The position numbers and the translations under genes are program-made. From Persicaria tinctoria (Eukaryota > Streptophyta > Magnoliopsida > Caryophyllales > Polygonaceae), in contig JBANSL010000018.1 in the NCBI GenBank assembly GCA_037127255.1, positions 18,015,175-18,079,174 on the forward strand: 64,000 nt of DNA. The letters are read 5' to 3'. Shown here in pieces: positions 21,695 to 32,902 of the stretch (its first letter is position 1; each line of letters opens with the position of its first letter). The notes beneath the pieces are model-generated. The model saw only the letters and a list, made by a program, of their open reading frames with translations. It was not told where the DNA came from and did not search any database.

Positions 21695-21712
21695 TGGCGC
21701 CGTTGCCGGGGA
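21695..21712 (+). other. Primer-binding site of B (tRNA-Asp)
   Basis: TGGCGCCGTTGCCGGGGA, exact, three bases after the LTR. Confidence 0.95.
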
Positions 21713-21774
21713 AGCTATCATTCGCGCCTTAGGTAGTTAAGTCTCACGTTTCTTTTGAGTTACTTCGCAGGTGT

Positions 21775-24666
21775 ATGCGTCGTTCTGGTCTACCACCTGA
21801 GTTTGACGCCTTAGACGAACCGGAGCACTACCTACACATCCACTCTAAACTCAAAAGGATAATGGCGGCCGTTGAAACACAGGAGCAAATGATCGAAAGG
21901 CTTACAAGGGAAATAGCCGCCAAAGATGCTGCTCTCGCCACTGAGAGAGCAGCCAGAGAACAGCAAGCTGAGCGTGCAAGGCAAGCAGAAGCTGAGCTTG
22001 CCCAATATCCAACCACTGTTGAGGATTATATGCATCCAACTCTCGTCGTGCCTGAATCGGCGATTCTAATCCCTGAAAACTCTTTTGAAATTCGCACTCA
22101 ATTTTTGATAGAGCTTAAAAATAATGCTTTTAATGGCAAATTTAATGAGTGCCCTCTTGAACATGTTACTAACTTTCATGATATGTGTCGTACTCTTGCA
22201 GAAGGTACAACTCTGGAATATGTCAAGATGAAATCTTTTCGCTGGTCGCTTGCTGGACCTGCACTGAAATGGCTTGAAGGGCTGAAGCCGAGATCTCTCA
22301 CCACCTGGGCCCAAGTAGAGCAAGAGTTCCTGAACAAATACTTCCCACCCGCCAAAACAGCACTTCTCCGTCAGAAAATCACCGCCTTCAAACAAAAGCA
22401 AGGAGAACCGCTAGCAAAGGCATGGGAACGCTACAAAGAGCTACTGCGATCTTGCCCTACTCATGGACAGCCACCCTACGTCATCCAGGAGATCTTCTTC
22501 AACTCTCTGGATCAAATCACAAAGGATAGGATCAACCATTATACTCGCTATGAGTATCTGACGATGCCCCCAAGCGACGCATGGGGTGTGCTAGAAAAGC
22601 TCACTAACTACGACAACAAATATGGGGCTCCTACAAACTATGAGGAGAACTCTTATGCCAGGCCAGCACCATCAATGCCCCTATATGAGCCAACAAAGGA
22701 GATTGACCCAGATGTCAGGGAACAGTTCTACAGAGACCAGAATCGCAAGCTCCTCAAGCAAGTCAAATATCTATCTGTCAACCAGCCTTGCATTGAATGC
22801 GGATCACAGAGGCACACCACTACTGAATGCCCACACACCGAGCAAGTCAGGATGGCAGAAACACATGAGCAGGCAGCCTACGCTGGGGGTCCAAATCGCT
22901 ACATGGGAGACCAACGATCCTACCAACCACAGTGGAACCAAGGTCCTTCTAGAAATCCCCCACCCTACAGAGCTCCAGGACATCCAGAAAGGGATCAAAA
23001 GAAGGATGATCTACAGCTGATCCTTGAGGAGATGCGTCGGAATCAGGGCACCATCAACAACCAATTCCAGAATATCACTACAAAGTTTGGAGAATTAGAC
23101 ATCTGGAAAAGGGGAATAGAGACGCAGATGGGTCAGATCGCTGCACAGATCCCACGACAGTCCGGACAACTCCCTGGGCAAACAGAACCAAATCCTAAGG
23201 GGAAAACCGGACACGTCGCAGCTATCAAACTGAGGAGTGGACATCAACTACACGAGCCAGAGGTCGAAAAACAGCAAAGCAAGGCAGAGCAGCAACTCGA
23301 CGTAGAGCACGGCCAACTCGATCTCGAGGAAGGTGTACTCGACATCGACGAGACTCTACTCGACAAACACCAGAAGCTGAGCTCGGACTCCGCTGCGCAG
23401 ACCAGCAACTCCAGGTCTACCACCCTACTCGATGTCGATGAGCCCGTTGTCGAGATCGACGAGCAGCGTCTAGCCGACGACGACGACTCTGCAGCACTTC
23501 CAACGGCTGATCAGGCTCCGAAACTGAAAAAGTCACTGCCTTTCCCTTCAAAGGCACAGAAAGATCCCACTGCAGGTAGGTTTACCAGATTTGTTAATAT
23601 GCTGCAAGAACTGAATGTCTCTATTCCTTTTACAGAAGCCCTGCAAGAGATGCCTGGATATGTCAAATTTCTCAAGGAAATCCTAAGCAAGAAGCGATCC
23701 ATCTCAGAGATCGCAGGCGAATGCAAAGTACTCCACTCCCCTGAAAAGAGACCTGACCCTGGTAAGTTTTCTGTTACTGTGGGTTTTGGTCAATATAAAT
23801 ATGATTCTCTATGCGATTTAGGGGCAAGTGTGAGCATCATGCCTTTATCAATCTGGCGGAAAGTAAAGATAGGATGCATAGAACCTGTGGATGCTAAGCT
23901 ATACATGGCAAACAATACAGTAGTCATCCCTACAGGTATAGTTGAGAACGTCCCTGTCCAGGTTGGTAAATTCTTTGTTCCAGCTGATTTCCTTATCATT
24001 GACTGTGCTGAAGATCCTACTAGCCCTATTATTCTTGGTAGACCATTCTTAGCTACTACAGATGCCAGAATTAGTGTCAAGAATAGATCGCTCACCTTTA
24101 CCATAGGCGATGAGGTGTTGGATTTCTCTTTTGGCCCTGCAAAAGAGGAAATTTCATGGCTGGAGGTGAAAAGCATCAGCAACCACGGGACCAAGCAAAC
24201 ATCGGGGGAAGGTGCTGACGCTGTACTCGAGATCGACAAGGCCAACTCGATCTCGACAAGGGACCTACTCGACTTCGACAAGCCTTCGTTGATGTCGACA
24301 ACCACTGCAGAGCCAGAAACTTGCCAGGAGCCTAAGTATGGGGTCCCTGTACTCAAAGTCGACAAGCGTTCATCAATGTCGACTAGCCCCAAGCCCAAAA
24401 ATTCCTGTTTTGGGTCCGAAAAGGCAAGTTCAGGTATGAATCCTACTCCCTCTCAATCCATAAAGAAAATTTTAAATGATTTAAGGGGAAATAAGACGCC
24501 GTGGCAAGAGAATCTACGAAAACTGAGAGCTGAAAGGAAAAGGGAGAAGGCAAAGGGAGATGATGCAAGCAACAACCTATCAGCTGAGCTTGCATACTAC
24601 CATCAGGACCTAGATGATCCAGCAGAAGGGCCAAGCATGAGCGGGCCCCACCATAATGGTCATTGA
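21775..24666 (+). CDS. gag-pro: Gag-protease polyprotein of element B, intact
   Basis: 963 residues from the first ATG after the PBS, the same start as all relatives (MRRSG). Residues about 20-75: charged coiled-coil-like helix. About 90-270: retrotransposon Gag core (capsid) with FNECPLEH and WLEGLKPRSLTTW. 339-352: CCHC zinc knuckle (C-X2-C-X4-H-X4-C) for RNA binding. 500-575: acidic linker coded by TCGA dyads (LDLEE, LDIDE, LDVDE, VEIDE). 590-670: pre-protease segment. Aspartic protease with LCDLGAS (catalytic D681) and IILGRPFL at 752-759. 815-875: second dyad-coded linker (LEIDKANSIST). C-terminus: basic helix, then SAELAYYHQDLDD. Autonomous relatives would continue into RT; here a stop follows. 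It would act in cytoplasmic virus-like particles. Protease activity is plausible from the motifs. Confidence 0.93.
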   Translation: MRRSGLPPEFDALDEPEHYLHIHSKLKRIMAAVETQEQMIERLTREIAAKDAALATERAAREQQAERARQAEAELAQYPTTVEDYMHPTLVVPESAILIPENSFEIRTQFLIELKNNAFNGKFNECPLEHVTNFHDMCRTLAEGTTLEYVKMKSFRWSLAGPALKWLEGLKPRSLTTWAQVEQEFLNKYFPPAKTALLRQKITAFKQKQGEPLAKAWERYKELLRSCPTHGQPPYVIQEIFFNSLDQITKDRINHYTRYEYLTMPPSDAWGVLEKLTNYDNKYGAPTNYEENSYARPAPSMPLYEPTKEIDPDVREQFYRDQNRKLLKQVKYLSVNQPCIECGSQRHTTTECPHTEQVRMAETHEQAAYAGGPNRYMGDQRSYQPQWNQGPSRNPPPYRAPGHPERDQKKDDLQLILEEMRRNQGTINNQFQNITTKFGELDIWKRGIETQMGQIAAQIPRQSGQLPGQTEPNPKGKTGHVAAIKLRSGHQLHEPEVEKQQSKAEQQLDVEHGQLDLEEGVLDIDETLLDKHQKLSSDSAAQTSNSRSTTLLDVDEPVVEIDEQRLADDDDSAALPTADQAPKLKKSLPFPSKAQKDPTAGRFTRFVNMLQELNVSIPFTEALQEMPGYVKFLKEILSKKRSISEIAGECKVLHSPEKRPDPGKFSVTVGFGQYKYDSLCDLGASVSIMPLSIWRKVKIGCIEPVDAKLYMANNTVVIPTGIVENVPVQVGKFFVPADFLIIDCAEDPTSPIILGRPFLATTDARISVKNRSLTFTIGDEVLDFSFGPAKEEISWLEVKSISNHGTKQTSGEGADAVLEIDKANSISTRDLLDFDKPSLMSTTTAEPETCQEPKYGVPVLKVDKRSSMSTSPKPKNSCFGSEKASSGMNPTPSQSIKKILNDLRGNKTPWQENLRKLRAERKREKAKGDDASNNLSAELAYYHQDLDDPAEGPSMSGPHHNGH

Positions 24667-26342
24667 GCGCAAATGGAGAAGTCGGCCTAGCGACTCTAAA
24701 ATCTAGAGCATGTATATAAACTTTATGATTTTGGGACTTTTAAACCTTTTGTTTTGTTTTTGGTTTTTGTTTTTGGGTTTTTATGTCTATTAGAATCTGG
24801 ATAGTCCTGTTTTGTGTGCAATCTAACACTATTAGGTCGGCAAGCATAAAAGGATCGCGAAAAGTGGAATACGAAGTCCCTGAAAAACAGTCAAAATCGA
24901 CGAAGGCCAAGTCGACGACGACAAAGAGGAGCAGCCCATACAGTACTCGATCTCGAGTAGGCCAACTCAACATCGACAAGCATCAGACGCTCCTCGATTT
25001 CAGAAAACCACTAGACGCAGATGAGGCTCCTCGAGATCGACTATCCAGTACTCGAGATCGACAAGCCTACCTCTACTCGACATGCACTAATCTGCCTTCC
25101 TCGATGATTCATCTTGTGAGTTCCTTCCTTTACTCTTGTTTCTATTTGATTTTCTACAGTGGGGACACTGTAAATTTTAAGTATGGGGTGGGGGAAGGGC
25201 TTACTTCATCCATATTTGACTTTATATGTGCATTATTTTCTTTGAATTGCTATATGGCTATTTTGGAACGCATTATTGATTTATGTGCTTATATGTATGT
25301 TTTCCAAAAGTTTGAGAAAAATCACCCCCATTGAAAATTTTGAATAATGTCATGGAAGCTTATATTGGACTCAACGATGCAAAGTTGGATTCATTAGAGA
25401 TATAGCATGAAATTGCCTAGTAAAGGGAAGTCATAATGAAGTGCATATTTTCTTGAAAACCATAGAAGGAGGTAAAATTTGAAGTTGCTTTTGACATGTT
25501 GCATGATAAGATGATGGAGGACTTTAAATTTCCATATAATGCTCATTGTTTGAAATCCTAGCCATACCTATGCTTATGCATCACAAAAGCCATAATATGC
25601 CTTATTGCTCCACATGACCTAAATATTTGCCATTCTTTACCTTATCCGGGGATTATGTTGAGAATGATGTTACAATATGGAGATGTCATATGGTGTTTGT
25701 GATTATTGTCATTCATTGGAGTTTGGAAGGAAATCGATTGAAATATATGGAAAATTTAATGAGTGAAAGAAAATCCAATCACCTCAGGAGATAAAGGTAG
25801 ATTGACCCTGCTCTCTGAGATAATAGTTTGGAGAGATGGGACACATTGTGAGGAGTCCAAAGCACTAAGTATCTGGGGCCATTCATGACACCCATGTTTG
25901 CGACTCGCGAGAAGGCAGTGCTGAGGTCAGAGAGGTAAAAGCATTATTATTAATAAAAGCATTATGAAAGGTGATGAATTTTATGAAAAGGAATGTGGAA
26001 ATTCAAGTTTGGAAATACTCCATTTCCCCGGATCATTAGCACCACACTGCCAGAAATTGCCCACCTTTTAGCCTTTTACCAAATCTACTCCTTGTTTGAG
26101 CTTAAATTGAAGTCTTCTTGATTTTCAATGCTTTGTCACTTATGAATGTTTTTGCATAACCCTCCTTTTGTGAGTAGATGTTGCTTTGATATAATTGCAC
26201 ATGCATGGATTTGTGACACTAGTACCTTTTCGAGGATGGTAATTGACTGCTGGGTTATATAAGAATGAATCTGATATGTTGAGAGTTTTGATTTCTTCCC
26301 CTAAATGACAAATAAAGGTATTGCTTGAGGACAAGCAAGCTT
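24667..26342 (+). other. Conserved noncoding 3' region of element B
   Basis: It begins with the conserved GTCGGCCTAGCGACTCTAAA, then a T/G-rich stretch. Dyads lie at about 24949-25065, the purine box AAGTATGGGGTGGGGGAAGG at 25179-25198, and the long block shared with C, E, H and P from about 25340. No coding potential seen in any frame. Confidence 0.78.
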
Positions 26343-26356
26343 AAGTATGGGGTGTT
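26343..26356 (+). other. Polypurine tract of B
   Basis: AAGTATGGGGTGTT abuts the 3' LTR start TGTTGTGAGC. Confidence 0.8.
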
Positions 26357-28369
26357 TGTTGTGAGCTGAACTTGCCATATTTTACAGTAACTTTAATATC
26401 GTTTTCTGCATACTTTGCATACATTTGGGTTGGCTAGTACAGAATCTATATAGTTTATGTTTATTTGCCAAATTATGGAATCTACATATGTTTTTGTTTA
26501 AATTTGCAGAATTCGAGACGTTTTACAGCAACTCTAAGAAAAGTCAGAAAAGCTCGGAAAACCACTACAGAAGTCCAAGGTCAAAGAAGCAGCGGAACCA
26601 AGCAAATCAAGCTGAGAGCCCAGGCTACTCGATCTCGAGTAAGCCCTACTCGATCTAGACGAGCATGTCCGAGCACAGGCCTTGTCGACTAGGAGCCAGA
26701 CCAACCCAACTCTAGAGCTCTACTCGATCTCGACAAGCACTAGTCGAGGTCGACGACACCTCAGCGCCACGCTAGGAGTTGACGAGAAGAAGAGCTGGTT
26801 GACAAGTCGAGGACGACCAGGCGGCACTCGCTGCCAGCGACTCAATTCGCTACAGCGGACCGCTCGCTGCCGTGGAAAATCTCGCTGCCAGCGGGATGCA
26901 TCAAGTTGACGGAAAAGCCTACTCGCTCCAGCGGAAGGGACAACTCGCGGAAGCGAAAACGGAAAGGAAGACCCAACTCGATGTCAACAAGCCTTTGTTG
27001 AGGTCGACGAGACCCGTGAGCCAAGTCCGAGCCACATTGAGCACCAGCTAACCGAGATGATGAACCCGAGGAGCCAGTCGACAACGCTCCTACTCGATGT
27101 CGAGGACGCCCTAGTCAACATCGACGACGAATCCAGAAGCTGTTGACGTGGCTTGACGAATCCTACTCGGAGTTGGAGTCCTTGGAAGCCGAGAAGACCA
27201 AAATCTATCCGATTTTATCTACATGGAAGAGAGTTTTATCCACTTAAGACATTTAGATATATTTAGATTTAATTCCTTTATCGCTTTTATTTATCATTAA
27301 GCTTTTAGATATAGTTTTAGATATAGATATATATATTCTATCCTTGAGTAGCAAGGAATAGAAGGCTATAAATAAAGCCCATGGGGCTCAGTTTTAGATA
27401 TTCAATTGGAGGGAGAGAGAAGTAGTTCCACAGAGACGATTTAGGGAGTTCAGAGGTTTTAGGGTTTTGGCAGATTACGAGAGTTGATTGCCAGGATTGT
27501 AAAGGCTTTGAATTTAGTTAATGCAAGTTATTTCTTTTCAATCAATGATGTCTGAGGTTGCGATGAGGTGTGAGTAGTCCACCCACTTCTAGGGTTGGGG
27601 CGAGCCCGACGATAGCCATGCGTGCTTGAGGTAAAGATCTGACCTTTATCATGTTTTGAGCATTTTCCTACTTGTTTATGTATTTATTACCCGTCTAATG
27701 GAGATCCATGTTAACAACTTGGATTATAAACATAAAATCGGTAGAGACAATTAGGGTTTCTTGAGAGAGTTGTCTAATTGTTGGAAAAGGCGAAAGCTTA
27801 GTCCTTTGATGCGATTTACATAATAAATTGTTTGGTTCCGCCTTATGCATGCCTGGTTATCGTTGTTGCAAACCCCAATCTTGGAAGCCTTTTAAATTAA
27901 GTTTAGTTCGAAATCCCAAAGCCTTTGCATTTATTTTCTTTCGTTTTAATTTCTATCTTACTCGAGATCGAATAGCACTCGTCGATCTCGACTACTGATC
28001 TTCGACCAAGGTCGCTGTAGCTTCTGTGTGCAGGTACTCGACGAGACGAAGCGAAGTCGACGAGGACTCTACTCGACATCGAGTAGGCCTTGTCGATATC
28101 GACGAGCCCATGTGACTGCTGCTGCACTGTGTTCGACTGTGCCTGACCCCTGTCGACTAACCCTTAGTCGAGGTCGAGTACCACTGTTGTCGACGTCCGT
28201 GAGATTTCACCGCTGCCTAGGATCCGCTGACACGCTTCCTCGTGGATCGATCCTGACTTCCCGCTGCTGCATCAGGAGGAGGTCTTGTAATTATTTGCAA
28301 GGGACGGAATCTGGTTTGCCTTATTTTATTTACATTATATTTTGCAACTCGATTTCCTCCTATACAACA
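26357..28369 (+). repeat. 3' LTR of element B
   Basis: 2,013 bp, the same length as the 5' LTR, with only scattered substitutions, several of them C to T or G to A at CpG inside the dyads (for example TCGATGTCAACAAGCC at about 26979 against TCGATGTCGACAAGCC at about 20300). It ends ACAACA and is followed by the target copy ACGAT. Confidence 0.94.
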
Positions 28370-29044
28370 ACGATGTACCCGAGGTCGACCAGCCCCACAA
28401 CGTCGAGAAGTCTTCTGCGCAACAACAGCACTCGACTTCGACTACACCAGTCGATGTCGACCAAAACCTAGTCGACGACGAAGACATCCCAGTCGATGTC
28501 GAGGACTCAGCAGCACGTCCGACATCTGTTCTGGCTCCAAAGCAGAAAAAGACATTGCCTTTCCCTTCCAAGGCACTAAAAGATCCCACTGCAGGTAGGT
28601 TTAAACGATTTGTTAAGATGCTTCAGGATTTAATATGTTTCAATTCCTTTTACAGAAGCTCTTCAGGAGATGCCTGCACATGTCAAGTTCCTTAAGGAGA
28701 TCCTTAGCAACAAGCGATCAATCTCAGAGATCGCCAGCGAATGCAAAAGGATGGATTTCCCTGAAAAGAGACCTGAGCCTGGTAAGTTCTCTATTACTGT
28801 GAGATTTGGAAAATTTAGATATGAGGCCTTGTGTGATTTAGGAGCAAGCGTGAATATTATTAGAGGAGACAAGGCCCCGTGGAAAGCTAACCTGCGCAGG
28901 AATAGGACTAAAAGGAAGAAGAAGGAAGGAAAGGGACTCTATGCAAGCAACCACCTATCTGCTGAGCTTGCATACTACAATCAGGACCTAGATGATTCAG
29001 GAGAAGGGCCAAGCACAAGAGGTCCTTATATTGAGGGTTTCTAA
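28370..29044 (+). pseudogene. pro: Gag-pro of element C, 3' portion, with deleted protease
   Basis: Directly after B the frame of C continues DVPEVDQ, then dyad-coded DVDQNLVDD, then the pre-protease segment. A one-base shift near 28632 breaks it; the shifted frame runs from 28670. The protease box LCDLGAS is present but, right after NI, the sequence jumps to RGDKAPWKANLR, the C-terminal basic region. The flap and the ILGRPF segment are missing (about 0.6 kb against B or P). It ends with AYYNQDLDD and a stop at 29044. Catalytically dead. Confidence 0.85.
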
Positions 29045-30576
29045 AGAGAAACCGGAGAAGTTGGCCTAGCGACTCTAAAATCTAGAGCATGTACATAAAA
29101 CTTTTGAATTTTGGGACTTTGAAACTTTTAGTTTTGGTTTTGTTTGTTTTTGCTTTTGGTTTTGAATACTTGATGTGGAAAGTCTTGTCTTCATGCCAAA
29201 ACTAACAAATTTTTAGGTCGAAAAGCATAAAGGATCGCGAAGAGAGACGGAAGAAGTCCCTGTCAGCAGTCGAAATCGACTAGGCCAAGTTGATGTCGAC
29301 TACGAAGAGGATCGAGGACACAGTTCTACTCGACATCGAGTAGGCCACTCGACGTCGACCACCCAGGAGCATCCTCGACTTCATCTTTCACTCAACGCAG
29401 GATCTGTAATCGACGTCGACTAAGACCTACTCGACGTCGACCACATCAGTTACTCGACGACCTTGTTTTTTATCCTACAGCGCGTTATTCAGTGAGTTCC
29501 TTCCTTTACCTCTATTTTATATTGTTTTATACAGTGGGGACACTTTATATTTTAAGTATGGAGTGGGGGAAGAGCTTAATATTGTTTATTTATGTTTTAT
29601 TCTTGTTTATGGTATTACATGGTGAATTTTGACAAAATTTTAAATTTTTATGCTTAATTGTTAAACTCAAAGTTTTATGAGACATCTCCCATAGCTTGTA
29701 AATTGTCTAAGGAAATAGAGTCATGGAAGTTATATTGAACTCGACGATGCAAAATTGGATTCATTAGAGATATAGCATGAAATTGCCTAGTAAAGGGAAG
29801 TCACAATGAAGTGCATATTTTTATGAAAACCATTAAAGGGGGTGAAATTTGAAGTTGCTTTTGACATGTTGCATGATAAGAGGATGGAGGACTTTATATT
29901 TTCATATAATGCTCATATTATTATATCCTAGCCTTACCTATGCTTATACATCACAAAAGCCATATTATGCCTTATTTCATATTTGCTCCACATGATCTAA
30001 ATATTGCCTATTCTTTACCTTATTTCCTATCCGGGGATTATGTTGAGAATGATGTTACATTATGGAGATTATCATATGGTTGTTGTGGTGTTTTTATACT
30101 ATCATTGGAGTTTGGAAGGAAAAACTCAAATTGATGGAAAATTTAATGAGTGAAAGAAAATCCGATCAAAGATCGACCCTGCCTGCGTTGAGATAATAGT
30201 TCCGCAGGATGGGACACCAAGGTGAGGAGTCCGACGCACTAAGTATCCGGGTCCATTCATGACACCCATGTTTGCGACTCGCGAGAAGGCAGTGCTGAGG
30301 TTAGAGAGGTAAAAGCATAATATTGAAAAAAGCATTGAGCGAATGAGGAAAAGGTGATGAATCAAAGGAAGAAGGTAATTGACACCCATGTTTGCATAAC
30401 CCTCATTTTGTGAGTAGATGTTGCTTTTTATTGCACATGTATGGATTTCTGACATTACTACCTTTCGAGGATGGTAATTGATTGCAGGGTTATATAAGAA
30501 TGAATCTATGATGTTGAGAGTTTTATTTGTTCCCCTGTGTGACCATCCAAGTTATTGCTTGGGGACAAGCAAGCTT
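29045..30576 (+). other. Conserved noncoding 3' region of element C
   Basis: GGCCTAGCGACTCTAAAATC at about 29067, TCGACGTCGA dyads at 29330-29450, purine box AAGTATGGAGTGGGGGAAGA at 29554-29573, then the block shared with E, B, P and H. No ORF worth reporting. Confidence 0.75.
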
Positions 30577-30591
30577 AAGTATGGGGTGATT
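30577..30591 (+). other. Polypurine tract of C
   Basis: AAGTATGGGGTGATT abuts the 3' LTR start TGATGTCC. Confidence 0.78.
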
Positions 30592-32314
30592 TGATGTCCA
30601 TGTTTTATGCCATGTTTCTGTGCTTATTTTAGCTCCTTATTCTAAGTTTTGGTTTAATATTGAACTTGTGTAATATATGTTGAATTTGTGTAATATATGC
30701 TTATTTGCAAATTATGTTGAATTTGTGTTGGGACTCCTCACCTTGGTGTAATATATGCTTATTTGCAAATTATATTTCGGGTTGGGAATATGTTGAATTT
30801 GTGTAATAAATGCTTATTTGCAAATTATAGAGGTCTACACAAGTTTTGGTTTAATATTGCAGGATTTGGAGCCATTCCGGGAAGAAACCAAAGAAGAGGT
30901 TCTACTCGACTTCGACCAGGAGTTACTCGAAGTCGACTACAAGCTGAAGCAGACTTGATCGAGGACAGAAGAAGAAGACAACTCGAGCACGAGCTGTACT
31001 CGAAGTCGACTAGCTGTAGTCGACGTCGACCAGAACTGATGCACTACACGAAATCGACGAGGAAAATTACTCGACAACCTGAAGAGTACTCGAAGTAGAG
31101 TACAAATCTACTCGACGTCGACCAGGCTTGGTCGAAGTCGACTACCACTTGTTTGGGCCGTGAGCCTGTTGGGCCATTACGAGCATACATGGGCATGAAG
31201 CAAGGCTGGATCCAATCTGTTCTATCAAGATCTATCTATGGAAGAAGGATTTATCCACACTTGAAGATATTTTGTTATTTTCCCTTTTAGATAAATGTTC
31301 CCTTTATATCTATGTTTTATCTTTAGTTTTAGATAGAGATTTATTTCCTTAATTAGCAAGGATTTAGCATTATAAATAGAGCCTATAGGGCTAATTTTAT
31401 CAATCATTCAATCTTAGATACATTCGAAAGTAAGTAGGAGAGAGAGAGCGAGTGGCCAAGAGGAGTTTTGTGAAGCGAGAGCGGAATTGGCTTCCTTTGG
31501 TTGTAAGCTCTGTTTGGTTTATTTTAATGCAATTTAGTTTCTTTTTATTATTGATGTCTTTACTTATGATGAAGCGCGAGTAGTTCACCCACTTCTAGGG
31601 TCGGGGTGAGCCCGACGATAGCCAAGCGTGTTTGAGGTAAAGATTCGACTTTTATTGTGATTTGATCATCGTACTACCTTTTATGTGTTTATTGCCTATT
31701 TAATAGAGATTCAGGTTAACAACTTGGATTATAAACATAAAATTGGTAGATACAATTAGGGTTTCTTGAGAAAGTTGTCTAACTGTTGGAAAAGGCGAAA
31801 GCTCAATCCTTTGATGTGATTGCATGATTATTTCATTGTCTTTGCCTTATACATGTTTGGTTATCGTTATTGCAAACCCCGATCTTGGAAGTCCTTTATC
31901 TTATTGAGTTTAGGTTCATCCGTTTCGTGTTTGTCTCGTTGCGAATTTGCGATTTTAGTTTCTGTTTTACTCGAATTCGACCAGAGCATAGTCGACGTCG
32001 AGTAGGATTTGGTCGACGTCGAGTAGGATTTGGTCGACATCGAGTACCCTTTTGTGTTTCTGCGCTTGCCTGTTCTGTTTTGCAGGTTTTCTACTCAACT
32101 GAGTGGTCGACGTTGAGTAAGCCTACTCGAAGTCGAGTACTCCCTGAAGTCGACGTGAGTTCTGCTGCTACCTGGGATCGCTGACCTGCTTCCTCGTGGA
32201 TCGATCTTGACTTCCCACTTCTGCATCAGGAGGAGGTCTTGTAATTATTTGCATGGGCAGAATCTGGTTTGATCTATTGCTTTATATTTTGAACTCGATT
32301 TGCTCCTTACAACA
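30592..32314 (+). repeat. 3' LTR of element C, with patchwork head
   Basis: It runs from TGATGTCCATG to ACAACA, 1,723 bp. The first part is expanded by about 115 bp relative to the 5' LTR. It contains repeated pieces (TGTGTAATATATGCTTATTT several times) and an 18 bp inverted copy of an internal sequence (30731-30748 against 30215-30232). TATAAATA at 31371-31378. U5 has a 21 bp dyad unit repeated at 31991, 32012 and 32033, where the 5' LTR has one fewer. Confidence 0.86.
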
Positions 32315-32588
32315 CTCGGTTTTCTTGCTTCCAGCTCGATATGTCCTGGTTCTGCTACTGCTTGACCTCGGACTTCCGTGGTTGACTTCGAGCTTTTCCT
32401 CCTTTCTCCGAATTGCTATAAAATGCTTCGATTTCTGCGAAATTAAACAAAAACTAGTGTAGACTCCATAATTTGGAAAATAAGCATAAACTACATAGAT
32501 TCTGTACTATTCCAACCCAAATGCATGAAATGTATACAGAAATTGACATAAAAGTAAGTAGAAAACATGGCACAAAACATGGACATCA
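32315..32588 (-). repeat. LTR fragment F, right part
   Basis: Continuation of 13737-14398 after element C. On the minus strand it begins TGATGTCCATG at 32588 and carries the LTR head with TTTCTGTATACATTTCATGC. It is joined at 32589 to fragment O, exactly after GGCAGA in O's reading direction, which suggests F inserted in O. Confidence 0.78.
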
Positions 32589-32743
32589 TCTGCCAAATAT
32601 AACAAAAACTTGTGTAGGCCTCCATATATTGCAAATAAACATAAACTACACAAATTATGTATTATTCTAACCCGAATGTATGAAATGCATGCAGAAATCG
32701 ATATAAAAGTAAGTGTAAAACATGGCAAATTAGGCTCACAACA
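32589..32743 (-). repeat. LTR head fragment O
   Basis: On the minus strand it is the first about 155 bp of an LTR (TGTTGTGAGCC to TTTGGCAGA). The rest is missing at the junction with F. On its other side lies a plus-strand gag fragment, so O had inserted in a gag gene. Confidence 0.72.
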
Positions 32744-32902
32744 GCAAACAGAACCAAATCCCAAGGGGAAGACTGGACATGTCGCCGCTGTAAACCTCAG
32801 GAGCGGACACCAACTACGCGAGCCAGAGATTGGAAAGCAGCAGGACGAAGCTGAGAAACAAGTCGACATCGAGCAGAGCCAAGTCGATGTCGACCAGACT
32901 TC
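32744..32902 (+). pseudogene. gag: Gag linker fragment between LTRs O and G
   Basis: The open frame reads TEPNPKGKTGHVAA, NLRSGHQL, EPEIGKQQ, then VDIEQSQVDVDQ, which matches residues about 470-530 of the B polyprotein including the dyad-coded linker. It is flanked by two LTR starts facing outward (O minus, G plus). It is a remnant only. Confidence 0.78.

Larger units (their letters stand above)
19679..28369 (+). mobile_element. Element B: complete non-autonomous gag-pro LTR retrotransposon
   Basis: It is 8,691 bp with two LTRs of about 2.01 kb that are nearly identical by eye, a perfect tRNA-Asp PBS, one intact 963-codon ORF, a conserved noncoding 3' region and a PPT. The 5 bp target duplication is perfect: ACGAT at 19674-19678 and 28370-28374. 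It lies in the gag linker of element C; C's reading frame resumes directly after it. There is no RT, RNase H or integrase, so movement would need proteins supplied by another element. It is the youngest-looking copy in the window. Confidence 0.95.

Noticed and set aside
23790..24398. Long minus-strand ORF of 202 codons opposite B's protease
   Set aside because: It is the antisense shadow of the gag-pro ORF. Its serine-rich stretches come from TCGA dyads read backwards. The same applies to 61554-61949 and 61953-62708 opposite L.
24667..26342. Reverse transcriptase, RNase H or integrase core downstream of protease
   Set aside because: I looked for the usual RT and integrase signatures in the long ORFs and in the region up to the PPT of B, and for open frames in E, C and P. 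None was found.
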